Of a stretch of 64,000 bases of DNA, positions 20,462 to 29,261 are shown in pieces. The position numbers and the translations under genes are program-made. A model generated the notes under the pieces. That model saw nothing but the letters and a program-made list of their open reading frames with translations. It was not told the origin of the DNA and did not search any database. Numbering within the stretch: position 1 is the first letter of the stretch; each line of letters begins with the position of its first letter. Source of the DNA: a virus; the IMG/VR virus record IMGVR_UViG_3300024302_000005, positions 1 to 64,000 of that record; one strand, 5' to 3'.

Positions 20462-22207
20462 ATGTCCGAAGAATGCATCGACCAATATGCACTAGAGACC
20501 TCGTGGTCTACCCGCTTAGCTGATGACATCGTCATCGAAGCCATCCAAGGGGACATTCCCTTGAATATGGAACTAAAGATCCTGGATGTTCTCACCGAGA
20601 TCAACCGGGGCAAAGTCCCAACCAAAGATCTCTTTATCCGTTTGTTCACCATTGTCCTGCGGGATAAGGTGGGTAAACCCGTCCAGGCTATAGCTACCCA
20701 GATGGGGTTTGCTGCTGGAATCAAGAGTGCTTCTAAAGCATTCGAGTGGGGAATTCTGCTACTTAAGGAATGCCGTGAGGCAGGCCTGTATAAGTTGGAG
20801 AAGACGGAAGAAGAGTGGTATGTCCGTCCAAACTTCACTTTGGACAAGCAAACTTGCAAAAAGTTGGATAAATTGCAGTATTTACCTCCAATGAAGACCG
20901 TGCCAATTGATTGGACCGATAACCACGACGGTGGGTGGCTCTGGGAAACCAAGCACATACTCCTCGGGAACCGGTTCACTAAGCACGATATGCCTCTGGC
21001 ATACGATGTCATCAATACTCTCCAAGGCATAGCCTGGGAGATCGATCCGGATACCTATCTGCTCGAGAAGCAGACTAATCATAACCTTAATAAGAAGAAA
21101 TTCTTACGGGTCATTGATGCCTATTTAGGTCATCCCTTTCACTTTGTATGGCGTTATGACTCCCGCGGTAGAAGCTATTCCTCGGGATATGACCTAAACC
21201 TTCAAAGCAACGAATATGGTAAAGCCCTTATTTCGCTGCATAACAAGGAAATGATCACCAAAGCTGAAAACCTGTTGGTGGCCATAGCTAACCATGCCGG
21301 CAAGGATAAGCTGACATGGGAAGAGCGAATCGCTTGGGCTATCAGCGTGGAAAACACTGATGACATCGAGTGGGAAGAGCCTATCCTGGGACGTAAGGCT
21401 ATTCGTGCATATGAAGATATGCAGGCCCGTAAACCTTCCGGATACGTTATGAGCCTTGATGCTACGGCATCTGGGCTACAGATCATGGCAGCTCTATCGG
21501 GATGCCAAGAGACGGCTAAGTACACCAATATGGTGGATCCCAATAACCGGTACGATCTGTACACTGAGGTAGCTGAAATGATCAATGATCAGCTGCCTAA
21601 GCCAGTACCTCGTAAAGTCACTAAGCAATGCGTAATGACCCACTACTATAACTCTAAGGCTACGCCTAAGGGTTTGCTCAGCGAAGAAGAGCTGGCGGTG
21701 TTCTACAAGACCACCGAAGGGCTCCTACCGGGGGCTGAGGAGGTCATGAAGGTTATCAACATGTGCTGGGATGACCAAGCAGACCATCACTCTTGGGTGA
21801 TGCCTGACGGCCATACAGTGTACGTACCAGTGGTGGAAGCCACTAACGCTACGTATGTTGATGAAGAACTCGGTGATATCCCGCTCAGATTCTATGAGCA
21901 AGGTAAGTCCGAGAACTACAGGTCTCTGTGCCCTAATGTTATCCATAGTGTGGATGGCTATGTGGCTCGAGAGATGATTCGTCGATGCGACTTCCAGCTT
22001 AGCCATATCCATGACTGCTTTGTGTTTAGCCCTGATCACCTTCAGGACGTTGCACAGGCGTATCGTGAGATCATGGCAGAGATTGCTCGAAGCGATCTAC
22101 TACAAGATATCCTTATCCAGATCACCGGTGATAACACTCACCGGATCACCAAGATGAGTACTGATTTGGATGAATGTATCTTAGACAGCAGCTACATGTT
22201 GTCGTAA
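20462..22207 (+). CDS. single-chain phage RNA polymerase (RNAP II-like, T7 superfamily)
   Basis: 581 residues from ATG 20462 (GGAG 9 bases upstream). The motifs of single-subunit polymerases are in order: DSRGR (DxxGR, about 233-237), motif A DATASG (Asp 333), motif B R384-xxx-K388-x7-Y396 (RKVTKQCVMTHYYN, with Asn after Tyr instead of Gly), HSVDG and motif C HIHDCF (Asp 518). It should transcribe middle genes. N4 makes this enzyme from two polypeptides (gp15 and gp16), while here one gene carries all motifs. Confidence 0.9.
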   Translation: MSEECIDQYALETSWSTRLADDIVIEAIQGDIPLNMELKILDVLTEINRGKVPTKDLFIRLFTIVLRDKVGKPVQAIATQMGFAAGIKSASKAFEWGILLLKECREAGLYKLEKTEEEWYVRPNFTLDKQTCKKLDKLQYLPPMKTVPIDWTDNHDGGWLWETKHILLGNRFTKHDMPLAYDVINTLQGIAWEIDPDTYLLEKQTNHNLNKKKFLRVIDAYLGHPFHFVWRYDSRGRSYSSGYDLNLQSNEYGKALISLHNKEMITKAENLLVAIANHAGKDKLTWEERIAWAISVENTDDIEWEEPILGRKAIRAYEDMQARKPSGYVMSLDATASGLQIMAALSGCQETAKYTNMVDPNNRYDLYTEVAEMINDQLPKPVPRKVTKQCVMTHYYNSKATPKGLLSEEELAVFYKTTEGLLPGAEEVMKVINMCWDDQADHHSWVMPDGHTVYVPVVEATNATYVDEELGDIPLRFYEQGKSENYRSLCPNVIHSVDGYVAREMIRRCDFQLSHIHDCFVFSPDHLQDVAQAYREIMAEIARSDLLQDILIQITGDNTHRITKMSTDLDECILDSSYMLS

Positions 22208-22213
22208 ACTGAT

Positions 22214-22244
22214 GGGCTCCCTTAGGGGAGTCCATTATTTTTTT
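22214..22244 (+). terminator. intrinsic terminator after RNA polymerase gene
   Basis: GGGCTCCC-TTAG-GGGAGTCC (8 pairs with one G-T), then ATTATTTTTTT. Separates the polymerase gene from the 22315 operon. Confidence 0.85.
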
Positions 22245-22314
22245 CATTGAGGCCAAGACTTAATATTACAGTATGTGATTCACTGGATGTACCCGCTTAT
22301 TTAGGAGGAGTTTA

Positions 22315-22506
22315 ATGTTGTTTTTTGCAGTGGATTCCTGCGCCTTAAAAGGCTGCTTAAGTTGGCGTATGGGGAACAAATGCGCCAAGGATCAGATGGA
22401 TATCCATACCATGCTGAAGTACTCAGCTAATATCCACGATAGTGAGAACTGCTTAATACGTAAGCAGATGAACGACTACAGATTGACTAATATGCTGGAG
22501 AAATAA
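22315..22506 (+). CDS. hypothetical small protein (63 aa)
   Basis: 63 residues with four Cys (CALKGCLSW, CAKD, ENCLI). TTAGGAGGAGTTTA precedes the ATG, a strong site. Starts the replication-region operon after the terminator at 22214. Possibly a zinc-binding modulator. Confidence 0.5.
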   Translation: MLFFAVDSCALKGCLSWRMGNKCAKDQMDIHTMLKYSANIHDSENCLIRKQMNDYRLTNMLEK

Positions 22507-22507
22507 T

Positions 22508-23131
22508 ATGCGGATTGCCGAATCCAAAAAGAAATCCATGAAGACCGAAATTATGCAGGATTTGTACAAATCACTAGCTCAGACGCTTAGTGATAAGAAA
22601 GATGCAATAGCTAAAAAAGCGTACGGGCTATTCATGGCTACCTTGTCCGAGCAGCTAGAGGCTGTACCAAAGAACATGCTTAATTACGAAAATAGCTATT
22701 CGATAAAAGTTAAGTATAAGCAAGATAAGGACAGCCTAAGCTATGATATTGACGAATCATGGTCTTATTATTTTAGCGATCCTTCGCCGTCTCCGAGCGC
22801 GATGAATGGGAATAACTACAGTAATAATTATAGAGGTAAGCTGCCCCCTGAGCTAATGGAAGAGGCGGCTACCTTGTGCAACGCCCTTATAGCTTTGAAC
22901 GAGGAGCGGAGTGAAATGCAGGATTTCCTTGATGAAACCCTGGAGCGCCACTCAGGCCCCAAGGCTTTGCGTGAGGCATGGCCTGAATCCCTCCACAAGT
23001 ATCTGCCTGTCATAGCTCCGCGTAAGCCCAGGGTTAAGAAGGCCGATCGCCCTGTAGCCATTGAAGAGCCTGCCATTGCTGTCCCAACAGCACTAAACAA
23101 CCGCCTTGTCACTAACCTCCTCGAAAGTTAA
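22508..23131 (+). CDS. hypothetical protein (207 aa)
   Basis: 207 residues, starting one base after the upstream stop. An N-terminal helical region with many Lys and Asp, a polar stretch DPSPSPSAMNGNNYSNNYRGK, then a helical C-terminus with basic patches (APRKPRVKKADRP). Placed directly before the AAA+ ATPase gene. In N4 the AAA+/VWA pair is also preceded by proteins of unknown role. Function unknown. Confidence 0.5.
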   Translation: MRIAESKKKSMKTEIMQDLYKSLAQTLSDKKDAIAKKAYGLFMATLSEQLEAVPKNMLNYENSYSIKVKYKQDKDSLSYDIDESWSYYFSDPSPSPSAMNGNNYSNNYRGKLPPELMEEAATLCNALIALNEERSEMQDFLDETLERHSGPKALREAWPESLHKYLPVIAPRKPRVKKADRPVAIEEPAIAVPTALNNRLVTNLLES

Positions 23132-23134
23132 TCA

Positions 23135-24184
23135 ATGTCAATATTCAACGTCAACGCCACAGATCTTCGTGAATGCCTGATCGAGGATCTTAAAGTGGGG
23201 CTAACACCCATGGTGGCTTCTAGTCCCGGAGCAGGCAAATCCGATATTATTAATGAGATTGCCGAGGTCTTTAAGCTAAAGGTTATCGACCTCAGGGTAT
23301 CTCAGTGTGAGCCTGTAGATATGCAGGGCTATCCGGATACCCGAGAGGTTCCCGGTAAATTATCTCGGATGACATTTAACATCCCAGAGTATTTCCCTAT
23401 TAAGGGTGAAGACGAAGTACCCGAAGGTTACGAGGGCTGGCTCTTATTCCTGGATGAATTTAACTCCGGTAATAAGCAAACCGAAGCAGCTGCTTATAAG
23501 CTTGTTTTAGATAAGGCTGTCTATTTACATAAATTACACCCTAAATGCTTAATTATAGCAGCGGGTAATTTAATAACAGATAGGGCTATTGTTAACACCC
23601 AAAGTACAGCGACGACGTCTCGCCTAACCCACTACCGTTTAATAGTGGAACCAGAGGTCTGGATTGAGTGGGCTAATAAGAGCGGTATTGATCACCGTAT
23701 TATCTCTTATATTAAATTTAAGCCTGCAGCTCTGGATATGTTTGATCCGGATACTTCCGAGATGACATTCCGTTGTCCGCGGACTTGGGCCTTCGCTTCG
23801 AAGACCATCAAGAACAAAGAGACCATCGATCGCATTACCAAGATCCGGCTAGCCGGAACAATTGGTGAAGCTGGTGCAGTGGAACTGGCGACCTTTACAG
23901 AGATCTATCAGGACCTACCTACTATAGAGCAGATCCTGACAGACCCTGAGAAGGGCTGGAAGGTTCCTGGCGATGAGCATCCGGATCGGTTGTTTGCGAT
24001 AACGACAATGTTATCTCATGCGATGACCCCGCAAAATATCGATACGGTAATTATCGCCATCAATCGGCTACCTATAGATTTCCAGGTGATAACCTTCAAA
24101 GATGTATATAAAAAATCCCCTGAACTTAAGGGGCATGCTAGCATCTTGACCTGGATTTCCGAAAACTCATCCGTGATGTTCTAG
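23135..24184 (+). CDS. AAA+ ATPase, MoxR-like (N4 gp24-like)
   Basis: 349 residues. Walker A SSPGAGKS (29-36) and Walker B LFLDEFN (around 105). SRLTHYRLIVEP is a sensor or Arg-finger-like region. MoxR-type AAA+ proteins remodel partner complexes. N4 encodes such a protein together with a VWA-domain partner, and here the VWA gene is at 25091 with the ligase between them. Likely acts in replication or host takeover; the exact role of the pair is unknown. Confidence 0.8.
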   Translation: MSIFNVNATDLRECLIEDLKVGLTPMVASSPGAGKSDIINEIAEVFKLKVIDLRVSQCEPVDMQGYPDTREVPGKLSRMTFNIPEYFPIKGEDEVPEGYEGWLLFLDEFNSGNKQTEAAAYKLVLDKAVYLHKLHPKCLIIAAGNLITDRAIVNTQSTATTSRLTHYRLIVEPEVWIEWANKSGIDHRIISYIKFKPAALDMFDPDTSEMTFRCPRTWAFASKTIKNKETIDRITKIRLAGTIGEAGAVELATFTEIYQDLPTIEQILTDPEKGWKVPGDEHPDRLFAITTMLSHAMTPQNIDTVIIAINRLPIDFQVITFKDVYKKSPELKGHASILTWISENSSVMF

Positions 24185-24196
24185 GAGGGCATTATT

Positions 24197-25081
24197 ATGA
24201 CAGACCTCAAACCAATGCTGGCAGCTGCAGTAACTAACGAACAGCTGGCAGAGATTCTCGAGACGAAACACCTCATTGCCTCCCCCAAATTAGACGGTAT
24301 CAGATGCACCATCCAAGATGGTGTAGCCCTATCACGCAGTCTGAAGAAAATCCGTAATCCCTATGTCCAAGAGAAACTGGGACACCAGAAATTTAACGGA
24401 TTGGATGGGGAACTCATTGTGGGGGATCCCACAGCTCATGATGTGTACCGGGTAACCAATGGCGGCGTCATGCGTGGCCATGGGGAGCCTGAGTTCACGT
24501 TCTACGCCTTTGATAACCTCCTGTATCAGGAGAACTATCAGAAGCGCCTGAGCAGCATCGTCGGGGACGGTGACGTCATCGAGCGGCATCAATGTGATGT
24601 GGTCCTGACCGTCGAAGACCTAATCGAGGTCGAGGAGAAGTATCTACAGCAGGGCTACGAAGGTGTCATCCTTCGAGATCCTGATGGTGCCTACAAGAAT
24701 GGCCGATCTACGGTCAAACAAGCAGGCATGATGAAGATGAAGCAATTCATCGATGCTGAAGCTACTGTCATTGGTATGGAAGAGCTAATGCATAACGCCA
24801 ATGAGTCATTTACTAATGAGCTCGGCCGTACTGCTAGATCTTCCCACCAGGAAGGCAAAGTACCTATGGACTCCATGGGTGCTCTAGTCTGTAAGGATGT
24901 GAAGACGGGTGTCGAATTTAATATCGGCACCGGATTCTCAGCCAATGACCGTAAGGTCATCTGGACTAAACGAGCGGAGCATATGGGCCAATTGGTAAAG
25001 TACAAGTCTTTCCCGATCGGTGTTAAAGATGCTCCGCGGCATCCTGTCTTCCTGGGGTTCAGAGACCAAGACGACCTATAG
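24197..25081 (+). CDS. ATP-dependent DNA ligase
   Basis: 294 residues. Motif I SPKLDGIRC (catalytic Lys 31), motif III TFYAFDNLL, motif IV GYEGVILRDP and motif V MMKMKQF. The size equals a minimal ligase (nucleotidyltransferase plus OB fold), like T7 or chlorella virus ligase. It seals nicks in replication and repair. AGGAGGGCATTATT precedes the ATG. It is inserted between the AAA+ and VWA genes. Confidence 0.9.
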   Translation: MTDLKPMLAAAVTNEQLAEILETKHLIASPKLDGIRCTIQDGVALSRSLKKIRNPYVQEKLGHQKFNGLDGELIVGDPTAHDVYRVTNGGVMRGHGEPEFTFYAFDNLLYQENYQKRLSSIVGDGDVIERHQCDVVLTVEDLIEVEEKYLQQGYEGVILRDPDGAYKNGRSTVKQAGMMKMKQFIDAEATVIGMEELMHNANESFTNELGRTARSSHQEGKVPMDSMGALVCKDVKTGVEFNIGTGFSANDRKVIWTKRAEHMGQLVKYKSFPIGVKDAPRHPVFLGFRDQDDL

Positions 25082-25090
25082 GAGTTCCTC

Positions 25091-26170
25091 GTGCAAATTG
25101 ATCTCGACGCTAAAATGCTCAAGGCTAAAATTGAGCTAATGACTAAGTCTGCTTTTCTCTCAACAATCTCGTTAAGTATCCGACAAATGATGTCGGAGGA
25201 ACAGGCTACTGCATGGACCAATGAACGGTGGATAAAATATAATCCCAATTTCATTAAGCCATTGTCGGTAGCTGAGCTAGCAGGTCTTATTGCGCACGAA
25301 TGTTGGCATATTGCATTTCAGCATCTATCTCGTAGAGGTGACCGTGACCCTAGGGTTTGGAATGCTGCAGGTGATTATGTAATCAACTGGCTGCTTATTA
25401 AGGCAGGCTTCCAAATTCCTCATGGTGGACTAATCGATCCGCGGTTCGAAGGCATGTCCACTGACGAAGTCTATAATATTTTGATTGCTGAAGGCTTCGA
25501 ACCTCCCGGTGGAAATATCTGGGATATCCTGGGTGAGCCCGGTACTGCTGAAGAGCAAGACGCTGTCCGTGACATTCTGGTACGGGCCCAGATGCAGGCA
25601 CAGACAGCTGGGGAAGCCGGAACTATCCCCGGAGAAGTTACCCGGATAATTGACAAGCTGGTGAACCCCAGACTGCCATGGCCAGTACTGCTTAATAGAT
25701 TCCTGGATGCTCGTATCCAAGAGGAGTATTCCTGGAACAGGAAGAGCCGTAGGTACAGGCCATTCATGCCTAGCATGCAGAGCTATGGACTAGGCCATCT
25801 AACCTGGGCCATTGATACCAGTGGCAGTCAGAACGACGAGGACCTACGTGCAGATCTAAGTGAGATCAAAGGTGTCCGTGATGTTCTAAGACCCGAAAAG
25901 ATGACTATCATCGATTGTGATGCCGTAATCCATAATGTCTGGGATGTAGATCAGAACACTGACATCATGTCTCTGAAGTTCACCGGTAATGGTGGTACTA
26001 AATTCCAACCAGTTCTGGATTACGTCGAAGAACATCCTACCCAAGCTCTGGTGTATTTCACCGATCTGTATGGTGAGCAGAACCTGAAGCCTGTAGACTA
26101 TCCCGTCCTGTGGATTTGTAATTCCGGACATGCTCCTGCCCCGTTTGGGCAGACGATCTATATCGACTAA
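25091..26170 (+). CDS. VWA-domain protein with zinc-peptidase-like N-terminus (N4 gp25-like)
   Basis: 359 residues from GTG 25091. The N-terminal domain has HECWH (His 69, Glu 70, His 73), a zincin-like motif of the DUF2201 type. The C-terminal VWA domain has the MIDAS DTSGS (Asp 242) and a later VYFTD.Y strand. MoxR AAA+ and VWA partners usually work as a chaperone pair for metal insertion or complex assembly. In N4 a related pair exists with unknown function. It would act with the 23135 gene. Confidence 0.75.
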   Translation: MQIDLDAKMLKAKIELMTKSAFLSTISLSIRQMMSEEQATAWTNERWIKYNPNFIKPLSVAELAGLIAHECWHIAFQHLSRRGDRDPRVWNAAGDYVINWLLIKAGFQIPHGGLIDPRFEGMSTDEVYNILIAEGFEPPGGNIWDILGEPGTAEEQDAVRDILVRAQMQAQTAGEAGTIPGEVTRIIDKLVNPRLPWPVLLNRFLDARIQEEYSWNRKSRRYRPFMPSMQSYGLGHLTWAIDTSGSQNDEDLRADLSEIKGVRDVLRPEKMTIIDCDAVIHNVWDVDQNTDIMSLKFTGNGGTKFQPVLDYVEEHPTQALVYFTDLYGEQNLKPVDYPVLWICNSGHAPAPFGQTIYID

Positions 26171-26193
26171 CAATAATAATAAGGAGCTCGAGA

Positions 26194-28035
26194 GTGGCGA
26201 TAACGACAGTAATTTTGATCAAAGAAAACGCTCTGGATCTATCAGCGATCGATAGTTACTATTTAGATCTGCTGGAAAAGGAAGGCATTCCGAAGAGCTC
26301 CGTAACGGTGCTACCTCTACTCTACAACACCCCGAAGAAGGTGATAGCTAAGACGGCCAAGGCTTATTTAGATAAGCTACTATCGAAGATCCCAGACACT
26401 GTCACTAATCTTATTATTGCCGACAGTCCTTATTTCAAATTCATCTCAAAACTCCAGAAAATAACTTCTGTCTACGGAGCTGTTGTTCCCGGAGGATACG
26501 ATGGATATGAGAAATTCAATTGCGTCTTTGTTCCAAATTATAAATCCCTGTTCAAGCAACCCGACAACGATAACTTAATTCAGATAGGGCTTAAGGCTAT
26601 AGCTGGTACAGCATCAAAGGTACGTATCAATTACGCCGGCTATGCATTTAAACATGGTTCAGAACGAGAGCTGCTGGATGCACTGTATGTGCACCCAGAG
26701 CTTACGGTAGATGTGGAAACCACCGGGCTGACTCTGGATGATTACATCATCTCTATCGCCTTTGCTTGGAACAAGCATGAGGGTATCGCTATCGACATCT
26801 CTATTACAGGGATGCATTACGTCAAGGAATTCCTCGAGTCCTATAAGGGCAAGATGATCTTCCACAACGGCCTATTCGACATCAAGTTGATGGTGAGACG
26901 TTGGTGGATGGAGCATGCTAAAGACATGGTCGGAATGATGGAAGGTATCCAGTTTTTCAAGGATACCGACGACACTATGTTGATGGCGTATCTCGCCAAG
27001 AATTCCACCACACAGGTGTCATTAGGTCTCAAGGACTTAGCTCTGGATTACGTAGGTAACTACGCTATCGATATCGAGGATGCTTCCAAATACCCCAAGG
27101 CAGAGCTGCTGGAGTATAACCTGATTGATGCTCTCGGCACCTTCTATGTTTACGAGAAGTACAGGGAGGAGCTGACCTCTGAGCCCTACCTGCAGATCTT
27201 CCAACCGAGTATCTATCCAATCCTGAAGATGATGCTGACGGGGCTGCCTGTGGATTCTAGCAGGGTCAAAGAAGTGCATACGATCCTCTCCGCTAAGGAG
27301 AAGGTCCTGAGAGACCAGATTCGTCAGAACACTTGCGTAATAGAGTTCAACGATCAGTTACGTGCCGACACCTGCAAAAAAGCAAACGAGAAACTTAAGG
27401 TGCTTGTTAAAACAGTAGCCGATTTCGAGGATGTGGAATTTAATCCAGGTAGTCATGTCCAATTAGCCAATCTGTTATTTAAGATCCATGATCTTCCAGT
27501 TCTGGACACCACCAAAACAGGGGCACCCGCCACCGGTGCAGATACCCTAGCAGATTTGTGTAATCATACAAAAGACCAAGATATCCTGGATCTATTAAAG
27601 TTCGTTATCGATCTAGCTGATGTAACTAAGATTAATGGCACATTTATCAAGGCATTCCTGCGGGAAGAGGATCTGCTGCATGGCAGCCTTAAGTTGGGCG
27701 GTACCCAATCCGGCCGGCTAGCTAGTCATGATCCTAATCTGACCAATATCCCCAGCCATGGCGCTAACGGTAAACTCGTGAAGAGCTGTGTCGTAGCTGA
27801 GGATGGGTGGTTATTCGGAGGGGCTGATTTCAACGCTCTAGAGGAGCGGGGAGGAGCTATCCTTACTCAGGATCCCAACCGTATTAAGGTATACACAGAT
27901 GGCTACGATGGGCACTCTATGAGGACCCATAAGTATTTCTCCGAGAAGATGCCAGATATTGTAGAGGCTTTAGTTAAAGCTGAGACAGCTACTAATTTCT
28001 GGATCAACGATGCCGGGGAGTATTGCTGTGATTGA
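26194..28035 (+). CDS. DNA polymerase, N-terminal part (exonuclease and motif A)
   Basis: 613 residues from GTG 26194 with AAGGAGCTCGAGA before it. The 3'-5' exonuclease domain has TVDVETTGL (about residue 172), HNGLFDIKL and later Asp motifs. The polymerase domain begins with SGRLASHDPNLTNIPSHG and motif A GADFNALEERGG (about 543-555). It stops after MPDIVEALVKAETATNFWIND, before motif B. The rest is encoded at 28554-29261 beyond a homing endonuclease. Family A, N4 gp39-like. The two parts must assemble, since motif A here and motifs B/C there are needed together. Confidence 0.9.
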   Translation: MAITTVILIKENALDLSAIDSYYLDLLEKEGIPKSSVTVLPLLYNTPKKVIAKTAKAYLDKLLSKIPDTVTNLIIADSPYFKFISKLQKITSVYGAVVPGGYDGYEKFNCVFVPNYKSLFKQPDNDNLIQIGLKAIAGTASKVRINYAGYAFKHGSERELLDALYVHPELTVDVETTGLTLDDYIISIAFAWNKHEGIAIDISITGMHYVKEFLESYKGKMIFHNGLFDIKLMVRRWWMEHAKDMVGMMEGIQFFKDTDDTMLMAYLAKNSTTQVSLGLKDLALDYVGNYAIDIEDASKYPKAELLEYNLIDALGTFYVYEKYREELTSEPYLQIFQPSIYPILKMMLTGLPVDSSRVKEVHTILSAKEKVLRDQIRQNTCVIEFNDQLRADTCKKANEKLKVLVKTVADFEDVEFNPGSHVQLANLLFKIHDLPVLDTTKTGAPATGADTLADLCNHTKDQDILDLLKFVIDLADVTKINGTFIKAFLREEDLLHGSLKLGGTQSGRLASHDPNLTNIPSHGANGKLVKSCVVAEDGWLFGGADFNALEERGGAILTQDPNRIKVYTDGYDGHSMRTHKYFSEKMPDIVEALVKAETATNFWINDAGEYCCD

Positions 28036-28570
28036 TCAAACTAGCCTGTATAGGCATTTCTCGAAAGATGATTCCCTACTTTACATAGGGATATCCCTAT
28101 CTGCTTTAAATAGATTAGGTCAACACTCCTCTAATTCACATTGGTACACCAAAATTTCTAAGGTGACCATTGAGCATTTTGATACACGAACAGCAGCAAT
28201 GGCAGCGGAGAGAGAAGCAATTATCTTGGAAAAGCCTGCTCATAATATTCAACATGTTGGAGGCAGTATATTTGAAAAAGAAGCAACTAAATGTATCGAA
28301 GTTGCGGAGAAAGTGCTGGGCGCAAGAGATGAATTTATCACTCGCATCGTAAACATTAAACTCATGTATGGCTCTGCAGAATTAGCGAATGAATTACAAA
28401 TACCCCATAAGGCTCTAAAGGCATTAATTGATACAGGACAATTAGGATACGTAAAAAGTATGGGGGAATATGACAAAGTGGATAGAAGAAAATTCATGAT
28501 ATCTGGTTGGCAAGTTATCGACTATATGGAATCCATATCTACTAGGAGCTCTCATGAAAAAAATAACTAA
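28028..28570 (+). CDS. GIY-YIG homing endonuclease splitting the DNA polymerase
   Basis: 180 residues from GTG 28028, preceded by GGGGAG 7 bases upstream; it overlaps the upstream polymerase by 8 bases. The N-terminal GIY-YIG nuclease has SLYRHFSKDDSLLYIGIS, NRLGQHSS and AEREAI(ILEKP) with the catalytic Arg/Glu region, then KPAHN. The C-terminal half is a DNA-binding region with a helix-turn-helix-like SAELANELQIPHKALKALI. It lies exactly between DNA polymerase halves and leaves no room for an intron, so it looks like a free-standing homing gene that split the polymerase. Confidence 0.85.
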   Translation: MIDQTSLYRHFSKDDSLLYIGISLSALNRLGQHSSNSHWYTKISKVTIEHFDTRTAAMAAEREAIILEKPAHNIQHVGGSIFEKEATKCIEVAEKVLGARDEFITRIVNIKLMYGSAELANELQIPHKALKALIDTGQLGYVKSMGEYDKVDRRKFMISGWQVIDYMESISTRSSHEKNN

Positions 28571-29261
28571 AGAGGAATATTTGGTAGGTGTCATCAACTC
28601 CATCGCCACCAAATACCCCGATCTAAGATATGACTCCAAAGCTCCTACCTTCGCACTGCAATATATGGGCACAGCCTTTACCCTGCATAAGCGAAGTGGC
28701 TTCCCAATGCCACAGGCTATTGCTATCGAGAATTCATTCCATGAACTGTATGCAGTTTCGGATGAATTTAACGAGCGTAATAAGCAATTTATGATCGAGC
28801 ATGGCTATATCGAGTGTGCCTTTGGCCTTAAGCTAAGAACCCCGATAATTGCAAAGTGTGTGATGGGGACGTCCAAGACACCTTACGAAGCTGACCGAGA
28901 AGTGCGCAGTGCCAACAACGCAGTAACACAGTCTTGGGGCATGCTGTTAAACCGTGCAATGATCGCCGTAAACCGACGCATCGAAGCTAGTAAATACCGG
29001 TTCGATATCTTTCCGGTCAACATGATCCATGATGCAGGATACTTCAAATTTCGTGAGGATCCTAAAGTTATCCAATTTCTGAACAACGTTCTAATCGAAG
29101 AGATGCAATGGAACGATCACGATAAAATTAGATCAACAGAGGTCCCAATGATGGCTTCCCTTGAGATAGGGAAATCATGGGACAAACAATTCGAATTACC
29201 CAATAACGCTAGTATCGAGGAAATCAACGATGTCATTTCAACTATCTCAGGACCAGAATGA
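28554..29261 (+). CDS. DNA polymerase, C-terminal part (motifs B and C)
   Basis: 235 residues from ATG 28554, overlapping the endonuclease by 17 bases, with ACTAGGAGCTCTC upstream, so it has its own start. Motif B is LRYDSKAPTFALQYMG (Arg 25, Lys 29, Tyr 37) and motif C is NMIHDAGYF (His 159, Asp 160). It completes the 26194-28035 polymerase. The residues just before motif B (EEYLVGVINSI) resemble the region after GEY at the end of the first part. Confidence 0.9.
   Translation: MKKITKEEYLVGVINSIATKYPDLRYDSKAPTFALQYMGTAFTLHKRSGFPMPQAIAIENSFHELYAVSDEFNERNKQFMIEHGYIECAFGLKLRTPIIAKCVMGTSKTPYEADREVRSANNAVTQSWGMLLNRAMIAVNRRIEASKYRFDIFPVNMIHDAGYFKFREDPKVIQFLNNVLIEEMQWNDHDKIRSTEVPMMASLEIGKSWDKQFELPNNASIEEINDVISTISGPE

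Noticed and set aside
20456-22207. Start of the RNA polymerase at TTG 20456
   Set aside because: ATG 20462 has GGAG at proper spacing, while the TTG is closer than usual.
28010-28570. Group I intron or intein in the DNA polymerase
   Set aside because: The insert between the polymerase parts is filled by endonuclease coding sequence plus starts, so there is no space for an intron core. No intein block motifs or HN terminus are visible, and both sides have stop or start codons.
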